From the NCBI RefSeq assembly GCF_024585165.1, contig NZ_CP029008.1, positions 4,979,501-5,043,500 on the forward strand: a stretch of DNA of 64,000 nt. Direction: 5' to 3'. The notes below the pieces were generated by a model that searched no databases, was not told the DNA's origin, and was given only the letters and a program-made list of their open reading frames with translations. A program made the translations under genes and the position numbers. Shown one piece after another: positions 39,887 to 50,450 of this stretch; the stretch's first letter is position 1, and every line of letters starts with the position of its first letter. This DNA is from Bradyrhizobium sp. WBOS07. GTDB lineage: Bacteria > Pseudomonadota > Alphaproteobacteria > Rhizobiales > Xanthobacteraceae.

Positions 39887-40384
39887 ATGCGTAAGGAATT
39901 GCTGCGCCGTCATGCGCGGGTCTGTCTTCTGGTTGCTGCCGCAGTGCTGGCATCGCCGGCTGCCGGGCTCGCCGAACCGACCGCCGACACCATCGCCGTC
40001 AACGTCGACCAGGCCAAGCTGGTGCGGCTGCCCGGCAAGGTGGCGACCATCGTGGTCGGAAATCCCCTGATCGCCGACGTCACGCTCCAGCCCGGCGGCA
40101 TGATCGTCGTGACCGGCAAGGGCTACGGTGCCACCAATTTCATTGCGCTCGACCGGGGCGGCGAGATTCTGGTCGACCGTCAGATTCAGGTCGAAGGCCC
40201 GAGCGACCGGCTCGTCACCGTCTATCGCGGTATCGAGCGCGAGTCCTACAGCTGCATGCCGCTCTGCCAGCGTCGGGTGACGCTTGGGGACAGCGACACC
40301 TACTTCAACAACACCATGAACCAGGCCGGTTCGCTGAGCAGCAGTGCCAGCGGCAACGCCGGTGCGGCCACCAAGTCCAACTAG
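39887..40384 (+). CDS. Stand-alone pilus assembly (secretin N-terminal) domain protein
   Basis: A 165-residue exported protein with a signal peptide (VCLLVAAAVLASPAAGLAEP) and a T2SS/T3SS pilus N-domain similar to the first domain of CpaC: VDQAKLVRLPGKVATIVVGNPLIADVTL, split here, then GKGYGATNFIALDRGG. It lacks the secretin pore domain. The C-terminus has two Cys (SCMPLC) and a Ser/Ala-rich tail. ATG 39887 is favoured because GGGAG is 7 bases upstream; ATG 39881 is too close. It precedes the TadE/G genes and probably helps secretin or pilus assembly in the periplasm. Confidence 0.88.
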   Translation: MRKELLRRHARVCLLVAAAVLASPAAGLAEPTADTIAVNVDQAKLVRLPGKVATIVVGNPLIADVTLQPGGMIVVTGKGYGATNFIALDRGGEILVDRQIQVEGPSDRLVTVYRGIERESYSCMPLCQRRVTLGDSDTYFNNTMNQAGSLSSSASGNAGAATKSN

Positions 40385-40498
40385 CCGGAGCGATTGGCGG
40401 GTTCGCGCCGGGGTGGATCGCATAATTCTGCCCCGCCGCTTCTGCATGCCAGCGACGTCCCTCTGCGCGTCATCCTTGGCCGCCGCCGGCGCGCGGGG

Positions 40499-40515
40499 TT
40501 AACGCATCCTTAACC
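40499..40515 (+). promoter_or_regulatory. Full CtrA-like box upstream of tadE
   Basis: TTAA-CGCATCC-TTAACC matches the full CtrA consensus TTAA-N7-TTAAC without mismatch. It lies about 100 bases upstream of the TadE start codon, in a 200-base gap that holds no gene. Confidence 0.55.
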
Positions 40516-40613
40516 GACCGCTTCGCGCAGCGTGAATCGCCTGCAACACTTAAACAATCAGTTTTAGCTATTGAACGAAGCAGATGATCGCCGCTGCTGG
40601 GGAATTTGACGCG

Positions 40614-41189
40614 ATGCCTGCGCCTACGAGATTCACGCTCCGGAAAGCGCTATGCCGGTTTCGAGGCAGCCGCCGCGGCTCCGCCGCGGTCGAGTTCGCG
40701 CTGGTCGCTCCGGTCTTCTTCGGACTGCTGTTCGCCATCATCGAGACCGCGTTGGTGTTCTTCGCGGGGCAGGTGCTCGAGACCATCACCCAGAATTCGG
40801 CGCGTGCGATCCTGACCGGTCAGGCGCAAGCACAGGGTGGCTCGGTGGCGGCCTGTCAGATGGTGCCCAACGCGGTCTCGGCATGCAATCAGACCACGTT
40901 CAAGGCCTATGTCTGCACCCAGATCCCGGCGCTGTTCGATTGCAACAAGCTTTACGTCGACGTGGTCAGCACCAGCTCCTTCACGACGCTGAGCCTCACC
41001 AATTACGGCGATTCCTGCACCTTCAATCCGGCCGGCGTGCAATACAATCCCGGCAGCTCCAGCCAGGTCGTCGTGGTGCGGCTATTCTATCAATGGCCGC
41101 TCTTCGTCACCGGCCTCGGCTACAACATCGGCTGCAGCAACAAGCGGCTGCTGGTGGCGACCGCAGCCTTCAAGAACGAACCTTTCTGA
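40614..41189 (+). CDS. tadE: TadE-like minor pilin
   Basis: A 191-residue TadE/TadG-family protein. A basic leader ending RGSAAVEFALVAP carries the pseudopilin-type motif with Glu before the membrane helix (VFFGLLFAIIETALVFFAG). The exported part is rich in Thr, Ser and Asn with several Cys (AACQM, SACNQ, FDCNK, CSNK) that may form disulfides. ATG 40614 has GGGGA 10 bases upstream; ATG 40584 would add ten residues. It is processed by CpaA and is probably a minor pilus component. The next gene is 5 bases downstream. Confidence 0.88.
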   Translation: MPAPTRFTLRKALCRFRGSRRGSAAVEFALVAPVFFGLLFAIIETALVFFAGQVLETITQNSARAILTGQAQAQGGSVAACQMVPNAVSACNQTTFKAYVCTQIPALFDCNKLYVDVVSTSSFTTLSLTNYGDSCTFNPAGVQYNPGSSSQVVVVRLFYQWPLFVTGLGYNIGCSNKRLLVATAAFKNEPF

Positions 41190-41194
41190 GGCAG

Positions 41195-41827
41195 ATGGAT
41201 CTGGGCGGGCCAATGCAGGCGATTGCGAACTTACTGGGGAATGCCCGCTGCTCGGCGCGTGACTTCGTCGCCGACACGCGCGCGCTCGCGGCGACCGAAT
41301 TCGCGGTCATCGTCCCGCTGATGCTGGTGATGTTCTTCGGGACCGTCGAATTCTCGTCGGCGGTGGCGATTGATCGCAAGGTCACGTTGATTGCACGGAC
41401 GCTGTCCGATCTGACTTCGCAATCGACGACGCTTGCCGATGCCGACATGCAGAACACGTTCACGGCGAGCATCTCGATCGTCATGCCTTACGACGCTACG
41501 CTCGTGAAGGGCTCGATCTCCCAGATCTATATCGATGCGGACAGCATTGCCACGGTGCAGTGGAGCAAGGCCGGAACCATCGCGAGCGGCGCGACGCAAG
41601 CGACGCTGGCGACCTCGGGCCGGAAGGCCGGCGACAAGGTGACCAACGAGATTCCGCCGACGCTGCTGATTCCGTCGACCTATCTCATCCTCAGCGAGGC
41701 GAGCTACACTTACACGCCGTCGGTGGGCTACGTGTTGAAGTCGAACATTCCGCTGAAGGATCTGTCCTACACGCGGCCGCGGCAGGCCACTTGCGTTCAA
41801 TACAACAACGTGCCGTCCTCGTGCTGA
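41195..41827 (+). CDS. TadE/TadG-like minor pilin
   Basis: A 210-residue TadE-family protein. The prepilin-like region is TRALAATEFAVIVPLMLVMFFGTVEF, split here at the helix start, with the conserved Glu; the exported part continues AIDRKVTLIARTLSDLTSQ, which is common in TadG-like proteins of this group. It is too short for a full TadG with a von Willebrand domain. ATG 41195 follows GAGG; ATG 41213 is an alternative. Two Cys sit at the C-terminus. It forms an operon with tadE and ends at a strong bidirectional terminator. Confidence 0.86.
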   Translation: MDLGGPMQAIANLLGNARCSARDFVADTRALAATEFAVIVPLMLVMFFGTVEFSSAVAIDRKVTLIARTLSDLTSQSTTLADADMQNTFTASISIVMPYDATLVKGSISQIYIDADSIATVQWSKAGTIASGATQATLATSGRKAGDKVTNEIPPTLLIPSTYLILSEASYTYTPSVGYVLKSNIPLKDLSYTRPRQATCVQYNNVPSSC

Positions 41828-41852
41828 CGCTCCCGAGGGGGGCCTGGAAATG

Positions 41853-41885
41853 AAAAAGGCCGTGCGTTGCGCACGGCCTTCTTGC
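41853..41885. terminator. Bidirectional terminator between the tadE operon and cspA
   Basis: A perfect 11-bp stem (AAGGCCGTGCG with CGCACGGCCTT) and a TTG loop. The plus strand continues CTTGCTTCTT and the minus strand TTTCATTTCC, so it can end both convergent transcripts. Confidence 0.88.
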
Positions 41886-41919
41886 TTCTTGCGAGCCGAT
41901 CGGGCGAGGCCCGGCGGGT

Positions 41920-42132
41920 TCAGCCTGCGGCGCGGAGGTTGTCCGCAGCCGACTTGCCGGAACGGCGGTCGGCCACGATCTCGTAGGAGATCTTCTGACC
42001 TTCACGCAGCGTGCCGAGGCCCGCACGTTCCACAGCGCTGATGTGGACGAACACGTCCTGGCCGCCATCGTCGGGCTGAATGAAGCCGAAGCCTTTGGTC
42101 GCGTTAAACCACTTCACGGTTCCCATGCTCAC
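41920..42132 (-). CDS. cspA: Cold-shock protein (CspA family)
   Basis: A 70-residue single cold-shock domain that binds single-stranded nucleic acid and acts as RNA chaperone. RNP1 is KGFGFIQ and RNP2 VFVHIS; it starts GTVKWFN. GTG 42132 (giving MSMGTVKW) is preferred, since AAGGGA lies 8 bases upstream; ATG 42126 is inside. A 260-base upstream gap suggests a long 5' leader, common for cold-shock mRNAs. Confidence 0.95.
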   Translation of the reverse strand: MSMGTVKWFNATKGFGFIQPDDGGQDVFVHISAVERAGLGTLREGQKISYEIVADRRSGKSAADNLRAAG

Positions 42133-42392
42133 GGGGGTAGTCCCTTCTCAGATAACACTATGTGGCAGCCTGCTCGCGCAGGCCAGTTAGATCGAATTTT
42201 TGGAAGGGTCGTCAGCGTGTCTGAACCGGCTGTACCGGTGGATGCTAATGTCGTCCGGCCGAAAATCGATAAATTCCTTTTATCGGAATTCGAGCGTCAA
42301 AACAATCCAGCCGCGCACGATTTTTTGATCCGCCGTGGTGATCACGGCGGACCAATGGAAAGCTCGGAATCTTACTGCCGCGCCGTCGCCGA
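42133..42392 (-). other. Probable cspA leader and spacer
   Basis: A 260-base gap between infA and cspA. It contains a GCCTGC-TCGC-GCAGGC hairpin (42168-42183) 36 bases before cspA and a second, 9-bp inverted repeat (TCCGCCGTG/CACGGCGGA, 42329-42351) just after infA that lacks a T run in either usable direction. The middle is AT-rich. Promoter position unknown; no gene seen. Confidence 0.45.
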
Positions 42393-42680
42393 CTAGCGAC
42401 GACGGAACTGGCCGCCGCGCTGTCCGGGACGAGGCGGTCCGCCCACGCCGCTGGGGCGTTCGTCCTTGTGGCGGAAAATCAGCCGGCCCTTCTCGAGGTC
42501 ATAGGGCGACATCTCCACCGTCACGCGGTCGCCCGCCAGAGTCTTGATGCGGTTCTTCTTCATCTTGCCGGCGGTATAGGCGACGATCTCGTGTCCGGCA
42601 TCGAGCTGCACGCGGTAGCGGGCGTCGGGGAGGATTTCGGTGACCAGTCCTTCGAACTGGATCAGCTCTTCCTTAGCCAT
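42393..42680 (-). CDS. infA: Translation initiation factor IF-1
   Basis: A 95-residue S1-type OB-fold factor that binds the ribosomal A site during initiation. The core matches IF-1: [18 protein letters not shown], then [18 protein letters not shown], then [18 protein letters not shown]. It is about 20 residues longer than standard IF-1, with a Gly/Arg/Pro-rich tail ([12 protein letters not shown]) seen in a second alphaproteobacterial IF-1 type. It lies 24 bases after the DEAD-box helicase. Confidence 0.95.
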   Translation of the reverse strand: MAKEELIQFEGLVTEILPDARYRVQLDAGHEIVAYTAGKMKKNRIKTLAGDRVTVEMSPYDLEKGRLIFRHKDERPSGVGGPPRPGQRGGQFRRR

Positions 42681-42704
42681 GTGGGTGTCTCCAGTCGTAG
42701 ACTG

Positions 42705-44267
<1,563 letters not shown>

Positions 44268-44564
44268 GTCAAAAGCGGACGCCCGGCGCAATCGGCGCGG
44301 CGCGCGCAAAAGGGTGTCGAGAAGACACCTGCGTGTTTAGGGTGTCGGATGGCTTGGGAGATATGGGGCAAGCCAGAGGCCCGGAGGGGCTTAAGAACAC
44401 GCGGCTCGCAACGACCTCTTGATTCGCAAGAGGTCTCGGCTGCTCATATGGAACATCCAAGGGGCGCTTTCAAGGCAAGCTGGCGCGAAATGGCGATTGC
44501 AGTGCAGAAATAGTTATGCCGGAAATTTAGCCAGACCAAAGAATTTGCTCAAGGAATGACCAAC

Positions 44565-44579
44565 ATGCCGCTTTGGCAT
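44565..44579. promoter_or_regulatory. Inverted repeat, candidate NtrC enhancer site
   Basis: ATGCC-GCTTT-GGCAT, a perfect 5/5 dyad 116 bases upstream of the -24 element. NtrC sites have the form TGC-N11-GCA; this dyad has TGC-N7-GCA, shorter than canonical, so the assignment is tentative. Confidence 0.4.
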
Positions 44580-44590
44580 ACATTCTCATT

Positions 44591-44605
44591 GCTCAAGATT
44601 TGAGC
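44591..44605. promoter_or_regulatory. Inverted repeat upstream of the urtA promoter
   Basis: GCTCAA-GAT-TTGAGC, a perfect 6/6 dyad about 90 bases upstream of the -24 element. A related GCTCAAGGAATG string lies at 44548. Likely regulator-binding DNA; protein unknown. Confidence 0.4.
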
Positions 44606-44680
44606 GGTCCCTTCGCCCCAAGACTCCGTTTTCTCAGAATTTTTACAGTAAAATCAATAATTTGAATGGTGTTCAGCCCA

Positions 44681-44696
44681 TGGCACGGTTCTTGCG
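44681..44696 (+). promoter_or_regulatory. Sigma-54 promoter of the urt-ure operon
   Basis: TGGCACG-GTTC-TTGCG agrees with the RpoN consensus TGGCACG-N4-TTGC(A/T) except for the last base. GG is at 44682-44683 and GC at 44694-44695, the correct 10-base interval. It is 76 bases before the urtA ATG. RpoN control with NtrC is the established mode for nitrogen-scavenging genes. Confidence 0.88.
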
Positions 44697-44771
44697 AATC
44701 CGTTAATCGCAGGCGGCCGTGGGGCCGTTTCGCAGCGTTTTTCACGTCTGCGTCAGGGAGATGAGACACTC

Positions 44772-46094
44772 ATGCTTAGCAAATCTACTCACGATATAGC
44801 GGCATCATTTAGCCGCCGCGGCGTGCTCGCCGCGACCGCTGGACTGGTGCTCGGTCTGGCTTCATTGACTGGCGCGAAGGCCGCGGACGACACCATCAAG
44901 GTCGGCGTGCTGCACTCTCTGTCCGGCACCATGGCGATCAGCGAAACCACGCTGAAGGACACCATCCTCTTCCTGATCGACGAGCAGAACAAGAAGGGCG
45001 GCGTTCTCGGCAAGAAGCTCGAAGCCGTCGTGGTCGACCCCGCGTCGAACTGGCCGCTGTTCGCCGAGAAGGCGCGCGAGCTGATCACCAAGGACAAGGT
45101 CTCGGTCGTGTTCGGCTGCTGGACCTCGGTGTCGCGCAAGTCGGTGCTTCCGGTGTTCAAGGAGCTCAACAGCATCCTGTTCTACCCCGTGCAGTACGAG
45201 GGCGAGGAGAGCGAGCGCAACGTGTTCTATACGGGTGCGGCGCCGAACCAGCAGGCGATCCCCGCCGTCGACTACCTGATGAAGGAAGAGAAGGTGAAGC
45301 GCTGGGTGCTCGCGGGCACCGACTACGTCTATCCGCGCACCACCAACAAGATCCTGGAGGCCTATCTCAAGTCCAAGGGTGTCGCCCAGGAAGACATCAT
45401 GATCAACTACACGCCGTTCGGTCACTCCGACTGGCAGACGATCGTGGCCGACATCAAGAAGTTCGGCTCGGCCGGCAAGAAGACCGCGGTAGTCTCGACC
45501 ATCAACGGCGACGCCAACGTTCCCTTCTACAAGGAGCTCGGCAACCAGGGCATCAAGGCGAAGGACATCCCGGTGGTGGCGTTCTCGGTCGGTGAGGAAG
45601 AGCTCGCCGGCATCGACACCAAGCCGCTGGTCGGCCATCTCGCCGCCTGGAACTACTTCCAGTCGATCAAGTCGCCGGAGAACGAGAAGTTCATCAAGGC
45701 GTGGCAGGCCTACACCAAAAATCCGAAGCGCGTGACCAACGATCCGATGGAAGCGCACGTGATCGGCTTCGACATGTGGGTCAAGGCGGTCGAGAAGGTG
45801 AAGTCGACCGATCCCGACAAGGTCATCGACGCTCTCCCGGGCATCGAAGCCAAGAACCTGACCGGCGGCACCTCCAAGATGCTCCCGAACCACCACATCA
45901 CCAAGCCAGTGTTCATCGGCGAGATCAAGGGCAACGGCCAGTTCGACGTGGTCTGGAAGACCCCGAGCCTCGTCGCGGGCGATGCCTGGTCGAAGGAGCT
46001 CGATGGCTCCAAGGACCTGATCGGCGACTGGGTCGGCAAGAAGTGCGGCAACTTCAATACCAAGACCAACAAGTGCCTCGGTTCCGGCTCCTGA
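44772..46094 (+). CDS. urtA: Urea ABC transporter substrate-binding protein
   Basis: A 440-residue periplasmic urea receptor. A Tat-type signal (FSRRGVLAATAGLVLG, cut near AKA-AD) precedes a Peripla_BP_5 domain of the HAAT family: KVGVLHSLSGTMAISE, FGCWTSVSRKSVLPVF, LFYPVQYEGEE and VISTI-like TING strings are typical of UrtA (amide-binding) rather than leucine-binding proteins. GGGAGATGAGAC lies just upstream. First gene of the urtABCDE-ure operon, downstream of the sigma-54 promoter; a hairpin follows it. Confidence 0.97.
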   Translation: MLSKSTHDIAASFSRRGVLAATAGLVLGLASLTGAKAADDTIKVGVLHSLSGTMAISETTLKDTILFLIDEQNKKGGVLGKKLEAVVVDPASNWPLFAEKARELITKDKVSVVFGCWTSVSRKSVLPVFKELNSILFYPVQYEGEESERNVFYTGAAPNQQAIPAVDYLMKEEKVKRWVLAGTDYVYPRTTNKILEAYLKSKGVAQEDIMINYTPFGHSDWQTIVADIKKFGSAGKKTAVVSTINGDANVPFYKELGNQGIKAKDIPVVAFSVGEEELAGIDTKPLVGHLAAWNYFQSIKSPENEKFIKAWQAYTKNPKRVTNDPMEAHVIGFDMWVKAVEKVKSTDPDKVIDALPGIEAKNLTGGTSKMLPNHHITKPVFIGEIKGNGQFDVVWKTPSLVAGDAWSKELDGSKDLIGDWVGKKCGNFNTKTNKCLGSGS

Positions 46095-46122
46095 TCCGGA
46101 TCTGACACGCCATTGCGCGACC

Positions 46123-46152
46123 GGAGAAGGCGGCGATCCCGCCGCCCTCTCC
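46123..46152 (+). terminator. Intercistronic hairpin between urtA and urtB
   Basis: GGAGAAGGCGGC pairs with GCCGCCCTCTCC (one mismatch pair zone) around GATCCC. No T run follows, so it is more likely an RNA-stabilising or attenuating stem that keeps urtA mRNA more abundant than the rest of the operon, as is common after binding-protein genes. Confidence 0.6.
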
Positions 46153-46178
46153 ACCCATTTCTGCCGGGGTCATTCACA

Positions 46179-47786
46179 GTGCCAGCCTATTTGTCCGCGC
46201 GCCTCTGCTCGCTTGCGCTCTCGCTATTGCTGATCGCGTTTGCGCTGCCGGCCTTCGCCGGTCCGTTCGAGGACGGAGTCGCCAAATTCGCCAATGACGA
46301 TTTCTCCGACACGGAAGAGGCGATCGGCACGGTCGCGGGCAGCGGCAACAAGCTGGCCTTCCCCATCATCAGCGCGCTCCAGGACGGCCGGTTGATGGCC
46401 GATCCGGACAGCAAGAAGGTTTACGTCACCGGTACCGACGGCAAGTCGATCGACGCCGCGACCGGCGAGGCGGTGGCCAGCGTTCCCGATAGTGCGAGCG
46501 CGGTGCGCCTCAACAACCGTCTGCGCCGCAGCGTCGATGCCGCGATCGGCAGCCTGACGCTGCAATCGCCGGATGTCGGAACGCGCCTGCAGGCCGCGCA
46601 ATCGGTCTTCAAGTCGCACGAGGAGACGGCGCTCGATGCGGTCGATGCCGCGCTCGCCAAGGAAGGCAACAGAGCGGTCAAGACGGCCCTCGGTGAGGCC
46701 CGCGCCGCCATCCTGCTGTTCAAGTCCGATGCGACCGAAGTCGAGAAGCTCGAGGCCGTGGCCACGCTCAAGGCGCGCGGCGACCAGGACGCGCTGGCGC
46801 TGCTCACCGGCATGGGCGACCAGCCGGCCTCGGTGACCAAGGCGGCCGCGAGCGCGATCGGCTCGATCCAGAGTTCGCTCGCGGTCTGGTCCATGGTGCA
46901 GAACGCCTGGTACGGCCTCTCGCTCGGCTCGGTGTTGCTGCTCGCCGCGATCGGGCTCGCCATCACCTTCGGCGTGATGGGCGTGATCAACATGGCGCAT
47001 GGCGAGATGGTGATGCTCGGGGCCTACACCACCTTCGTGGTGCAGGAGGTGATCCGCACCCGCTATCCCGGCCTGTTCGACTATTCGCTGCTGATCGCCG
47101 TGCCGCTCGCCTTCCTCGTCGCCGGCGCAATCGGCGTCTTGATCGAGCGCAGCATCATTCGCTTCCTCTACGGCCGTCCGCTGGAGACGCTGCTGGCGAC
47201 CTGGGGTCTCTCGCTGGTGCTGCAGCAGGCGGTGCGCACCATGTTCGGCCCGACCAACCGCGAGGTCGGCAATCCCTCCTGGATGAGCGGCGCGTTCGAG
47301 CTCGGCCAGATCACCATCACCTATAATCGGCTCTGGATCCTGCTCTTCACGCTTGCCGTGTTCGCGATCCTGCTCGCGATGCTGCGCTACACCGCGCTCG
47401 GCCTCGAGATGCGCGCGGTGACGCAGAACCGACGCATGGCGGCCTCGATGGGCATCGCGACCTCGCGCGTCGACGCACTGACCTTCGGTCTCGGTTCGGG
47501 CATTGCCGGCATCGCCGGCGTGGCGCTGTCGCAGATCGACAATGTCAGCCCCAATCTCGGCCAGAGCTACATCATCGACAGCTTCATGGTCGTGGTGTTC
47601 GGCGGGGTCGGCAATCTCTGGGGCACGCTGGTCGGCGCCTTCACGCTCGGCATCGCCAACAAGTTCCTGGAGCCGGTCGCCGGCGCCGTGCTCGGCAAGA
47701 TCGCCATCCTGGTCCTCATCATCCTGTTCATTCAAAAGCGGCCGCGCGGCCTGTTCGCGCTCAAGGGCCGTGCGGTGGAAGCATGA
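46179..47786 (+). CDS. urtB: Urea ABC transporter permease UrtB
   Basis: A 535-residue permease. A signal peptide (LLLIAFALPAFAG) and a periplasmic helical domain of about 210 residues come before the LivH-type permease, as in other long proteobacterial UrtB proteins. The permease part has GVMGVINMAHGEMVMLGAY, LETLLATWGLSLVLQQ, and FGGVGNLWGTLVGAFTLG. GTG 46179 is the start: it precedes the signal peptide with GGGG about 9 bases upstream, while longer readings give only Arg-rich sequence. The stop overlaps urtC by 4 bases. Confidence 0.95.
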   Translation: MPAYLSARLCSLALSLLLIAFALPAFAGPFEDGVAKFANDDFSDTEEAIGTVAGSGNKLAFPIISALQDGRLMADPDSKKVYVTGTDGKSIDAATGEAVASVPDSASAVRLNNRLRRSVDAAIGSLTLQSPDVGTRLQAAQSVFKSHEETALDAVDAALAKEGNRAVKTALGEARAAILLFKSDATEVEKLEAVATLKARGDQDALALLTGMGDQPASVTKAAASAIGSIQSSLAVWSMVQNAWYGLSLGSVLLLAAIGLAITFGVMGVINMAHGEMVMLGAYTTFVVQEVIRTRYPGLFDYSLLIAVPLAFLVAGAIGVLIERSIIRFLYGRPLETLLATWGLSLVLQQAVRTMFGPTNREVGNPSWMSGAFELGQITITYNRLWILLFTLAVFAILLAMLRYTALGLEMRAVTQNRRMAASMGIATSRVDALTFGLGSGIAGIAGVALSQIDNVSPNLGQSYIIDSFMVVVFGGVGNLWGTLVGAFTLGIANKFLEPVAGAVLGKIAILVLIILFIQKRPRGLFALKGRAVEA

Positions 47787-48952
47787 CCCCTCACATGCTG
47801 ACGCGATCGCTGGACCGCAGCGCGACGATCTTCCTTGCCGTCGTCGCGGCCTGCGGCATCCTCATCCCGCTGTCCAACCTGCTGCTGCCCGCGGGCTCGT
47901 TCCTGCAGGTGCCGACCTATCTGGTCGCGCTCTGGGGCAAGTATGTCTGCTACGCGATCCTGGCGCTGTCGATCGACCTGATCTGGGGCTATTGCGGCAT
48001 CCTATCGCTCGGTCACGGCGCGTTCTTTGCGCTCGGCGGCTATGCGATGGGCATGTACCTGATGCGGCAGATCGGCACCCGTGGCGTCTACGGCAACCCG
48101 ATCCTGCCCGATTTCATGGTGTTCCTGAACTATTCGAAGCTGCCCTGGTACTGGTACGGCTTCGACATGTTCTGGTTCGCGGCCCTGATGGTGCTGGTCG
48201 TGCCGGGGCTGCTCGCCTTCTGCTTCGGCTGGCTCGCCTTCCGTTCCCGCGTCACCGGCGTGTATCTGTCGATCATCACGCAGGCGATGACCTATGCGCT
48301 GCTGCTCGCCTTCTTCCGCAACGATTTCGGCTTCGGCGGCAACAACGGCCTGACCGACTTCAAGGACATCCTCGGTTTCAACGTCCAGGCCGAGGGGACG
48401 CGAGCTGCCTTGTTTGCGTTGAGCTGCCTGGCGTTGATCGCCGGCTTCCTGATCTGCCGCGCCATCGTCTCATCGAAGCTCGGCAAGGTGCTGATCGCGG
48501 TGCGTGACGCGGAATCGCGGACGCGCTTCCTCGGCTACCGGGTCGAATCCTACAAGCTGTTCGTGTTCACGGTGTCGGCCTGCATGGCCGGCGTCGCCGG
48601 CGCGCTGTACGTCCCGCAGGTCGGCATCATCAATCCATCCGAGTTCGCGCCGGGCAATTCGATCGAGGCGGTGATCTGGGTCGCGGTCGGCGGCCGCGGC
48701 ACGCTGGTCGGCGCCGCGCTCGGCGCCGTCGTCGTCAACTACGCCAAGACGTTCTTCACCTCGGGCGTGCTGGCGCCGTACTGGCTGTTCATGCTGGGCG
48801 CGTTGTTCATCCTGGTGACGCTGCTGCTGCCCAAGGGCATCGTCGGCACTTTCAACGCCTGGTGGGACCAGTCCAAGGAAAAGCGCAACGCCGCGACCAT
48901 GGCGAGCGCCGCGGCCGAGGACGGCGTCACCGAACCCAAGATGGCGGAGTAG
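47783..48952 (+). CDS. urtC: Urea ABC transporter permease UrtC
   Basis: A 389-residue LivM-type permease that pairs with UrtB. About ten membrane helices; LSIDLIWGYCGILSLGHGAFFALGGYAMG is the LivM/UrtC signature region, split over residues 55-95, and ITQAMTYALLLAFFRNDFGFGGNNGLTDFKD is specific for UrtC. The end is a charged, Ala-rich cytoplasmic tail. The ATG overlaps the urtB TGA, so translation is coupled; 6 bases precede urtD. Confidence 0.96.
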   Translation: MTPHMLTRSLDRSATIFLAVVAACGILIPLSNLLLPAGSFLQVPTYLVALWGKYVCYAILALSIDLIWGYCGILSLGHGAFFALGGYAMGMYLMRQIGTRGVYGNPILPDFMVFLNYSKLPWYWYGFDMFWFAALMVLVVPGLLAFCFGWLAFRSRVTGVYLSIITQAMTYALLLAFFRNDFGFGGNNGLTDFKDILGFNVQAEGTRAALFALSCLALIAGFLICRAIVSSKLGKVLIAVRDAESRTRFLGYRVESYKLFVFTVSACMAGVAGALYVPQVGIINPSEFAPGNSIEAVIWVAVGGRGTLVGAALGAVVVNYAKTFFTSGVLAPYWLFMLGALFILVTLLLPKGIVGTFNAWWDQSKEKRNAATMASAAAEDGVTEPKMAE

Positions 48953-48958
48953 GCGCAC

Positions 48959-49720
48959 ATGAACGTCATGGACAGCCGCACCACATCCGCAATGCTCTAT
49001 CTCGACGGCGTGCACGTCTCGTTCGACGGCTTCCACGCCATCAACAATCTGTCGCTGACGCTCGAGCCCGGCGAGATGCGCGCCATCATCGGTCCGAACG
49101 GCGCCGGCAAGACCACGATGATGGACATCATCACCGGCAAGACCAAGCCTGACGAGGGGACGGTTCTGTTCGACGGCGTCACGGATCTGACGCGGCTGGA
49201 CGAGACCCGCATCGCCGAGCTCGGCATCGGCCGCAAATTCCAGAAACCGACCGTGTTCGAGAGCCAGACGGTGCACGACAACCTGCTGCTGGCGCTCAAC
49301 GTCGACCACAGCGTCAAGGGCACGCTGTTCTGGCGCGGCAGCAAGGCCGAGTCCGAGCGCATCGACAAGGTTCTGGAGACGATCCGCCTTACCGACGCCC
49401 GCAACCGCCTTGCCGGCAGCCTCAGCCACGGCCAGAAGCAATGGCTGGAGATCGGCATGCTGCTGGCGCAGGATCCCAAGCTGCTGCTCGTCGACGAGCC
49501 CGTCGCGGGGATGACCGACGTCGAGACGCATCTGACCGCCGAGCTGCTGAAAGAGATCAACAAGACCCACACCGTGATGGTGGTCGAGCACGACATGACC
49601 TTCGTGCGCGAGCTCGGCGTCAAGGTCACCTGCCTGCACGAGGGCACAGTGCTGGCAGAAGGAACCATCGACCAGGTCTCGTCCAACGAGCGGGTCATCG
49701 AAGTCTATCTGGGGCGCTGA
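48959..49720 (+). CDS. urtD: Urea ABC transporter ATPase UrtD
   Basis: A 253-residue LivG-type ATPase. Walker A is GPNGAGKTT, the signature is LSHGQKQWLEIGM (the SHGQKQ form is diagnostic for UrtD), Walker B LLLVDEPVAGMTD. The H-loop follows as MVVEHDM. Starts ATG 48959; ATG 48968 is also in frame. Three bases separate it from urtE. Confidence 0.97.
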   Translation: MNVMDSRTTSAMLYLDGVHVSFDGFHAINNLSLTLEPGEMRAIIGPNGAGKTTMMDIITGKTKPDEGTVLFDGVTDLTRLDETRIAELGIGRKFQKPTVFESQTVHDNLLLALNVDHSVKGTLFWRGSKAESERIDKVLETIRLTDARNRLAGSLSHGQKQWLEIGMLLAQDPKLLLVDEPVAGMTDVETHLTAELLKEINKTHTVMVVEHDMTFVRELGVKVTCLHEGTVLAEGTIDQVSSNERVIEVYLGR

Positions 49721-49723
49721 GCG

Positions 49724-50419
<696 letters not shown>

Positions 50420-50450
50420 ACGATCCTGCCGCGACCGGCTGGGGGGACGG

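Larger units (their letters stand above)
44268..44771. other. Divergent regulatory region between rhlE and urtA
   Basis: A 504-base gap with no gene. The rhlE side is ordinary GC-rich DNA. The urtA side, from about 44510, is AT-rich and holds two inverted repeats (44565-44579 and 44591-44605) and a sigma-54 promoter (44681-44696). This is the layout of an NtrC-type enhancer-promoter region. Confidence 0.7.

Noticed and set aside
42329..42351. Terminator after infA
   Set aside because: The 9-bp stem has its T run on the 5' side for the plus strand and an A run after the stem on the minus strand, so it cannot act as an intrinsic terminator for infA.
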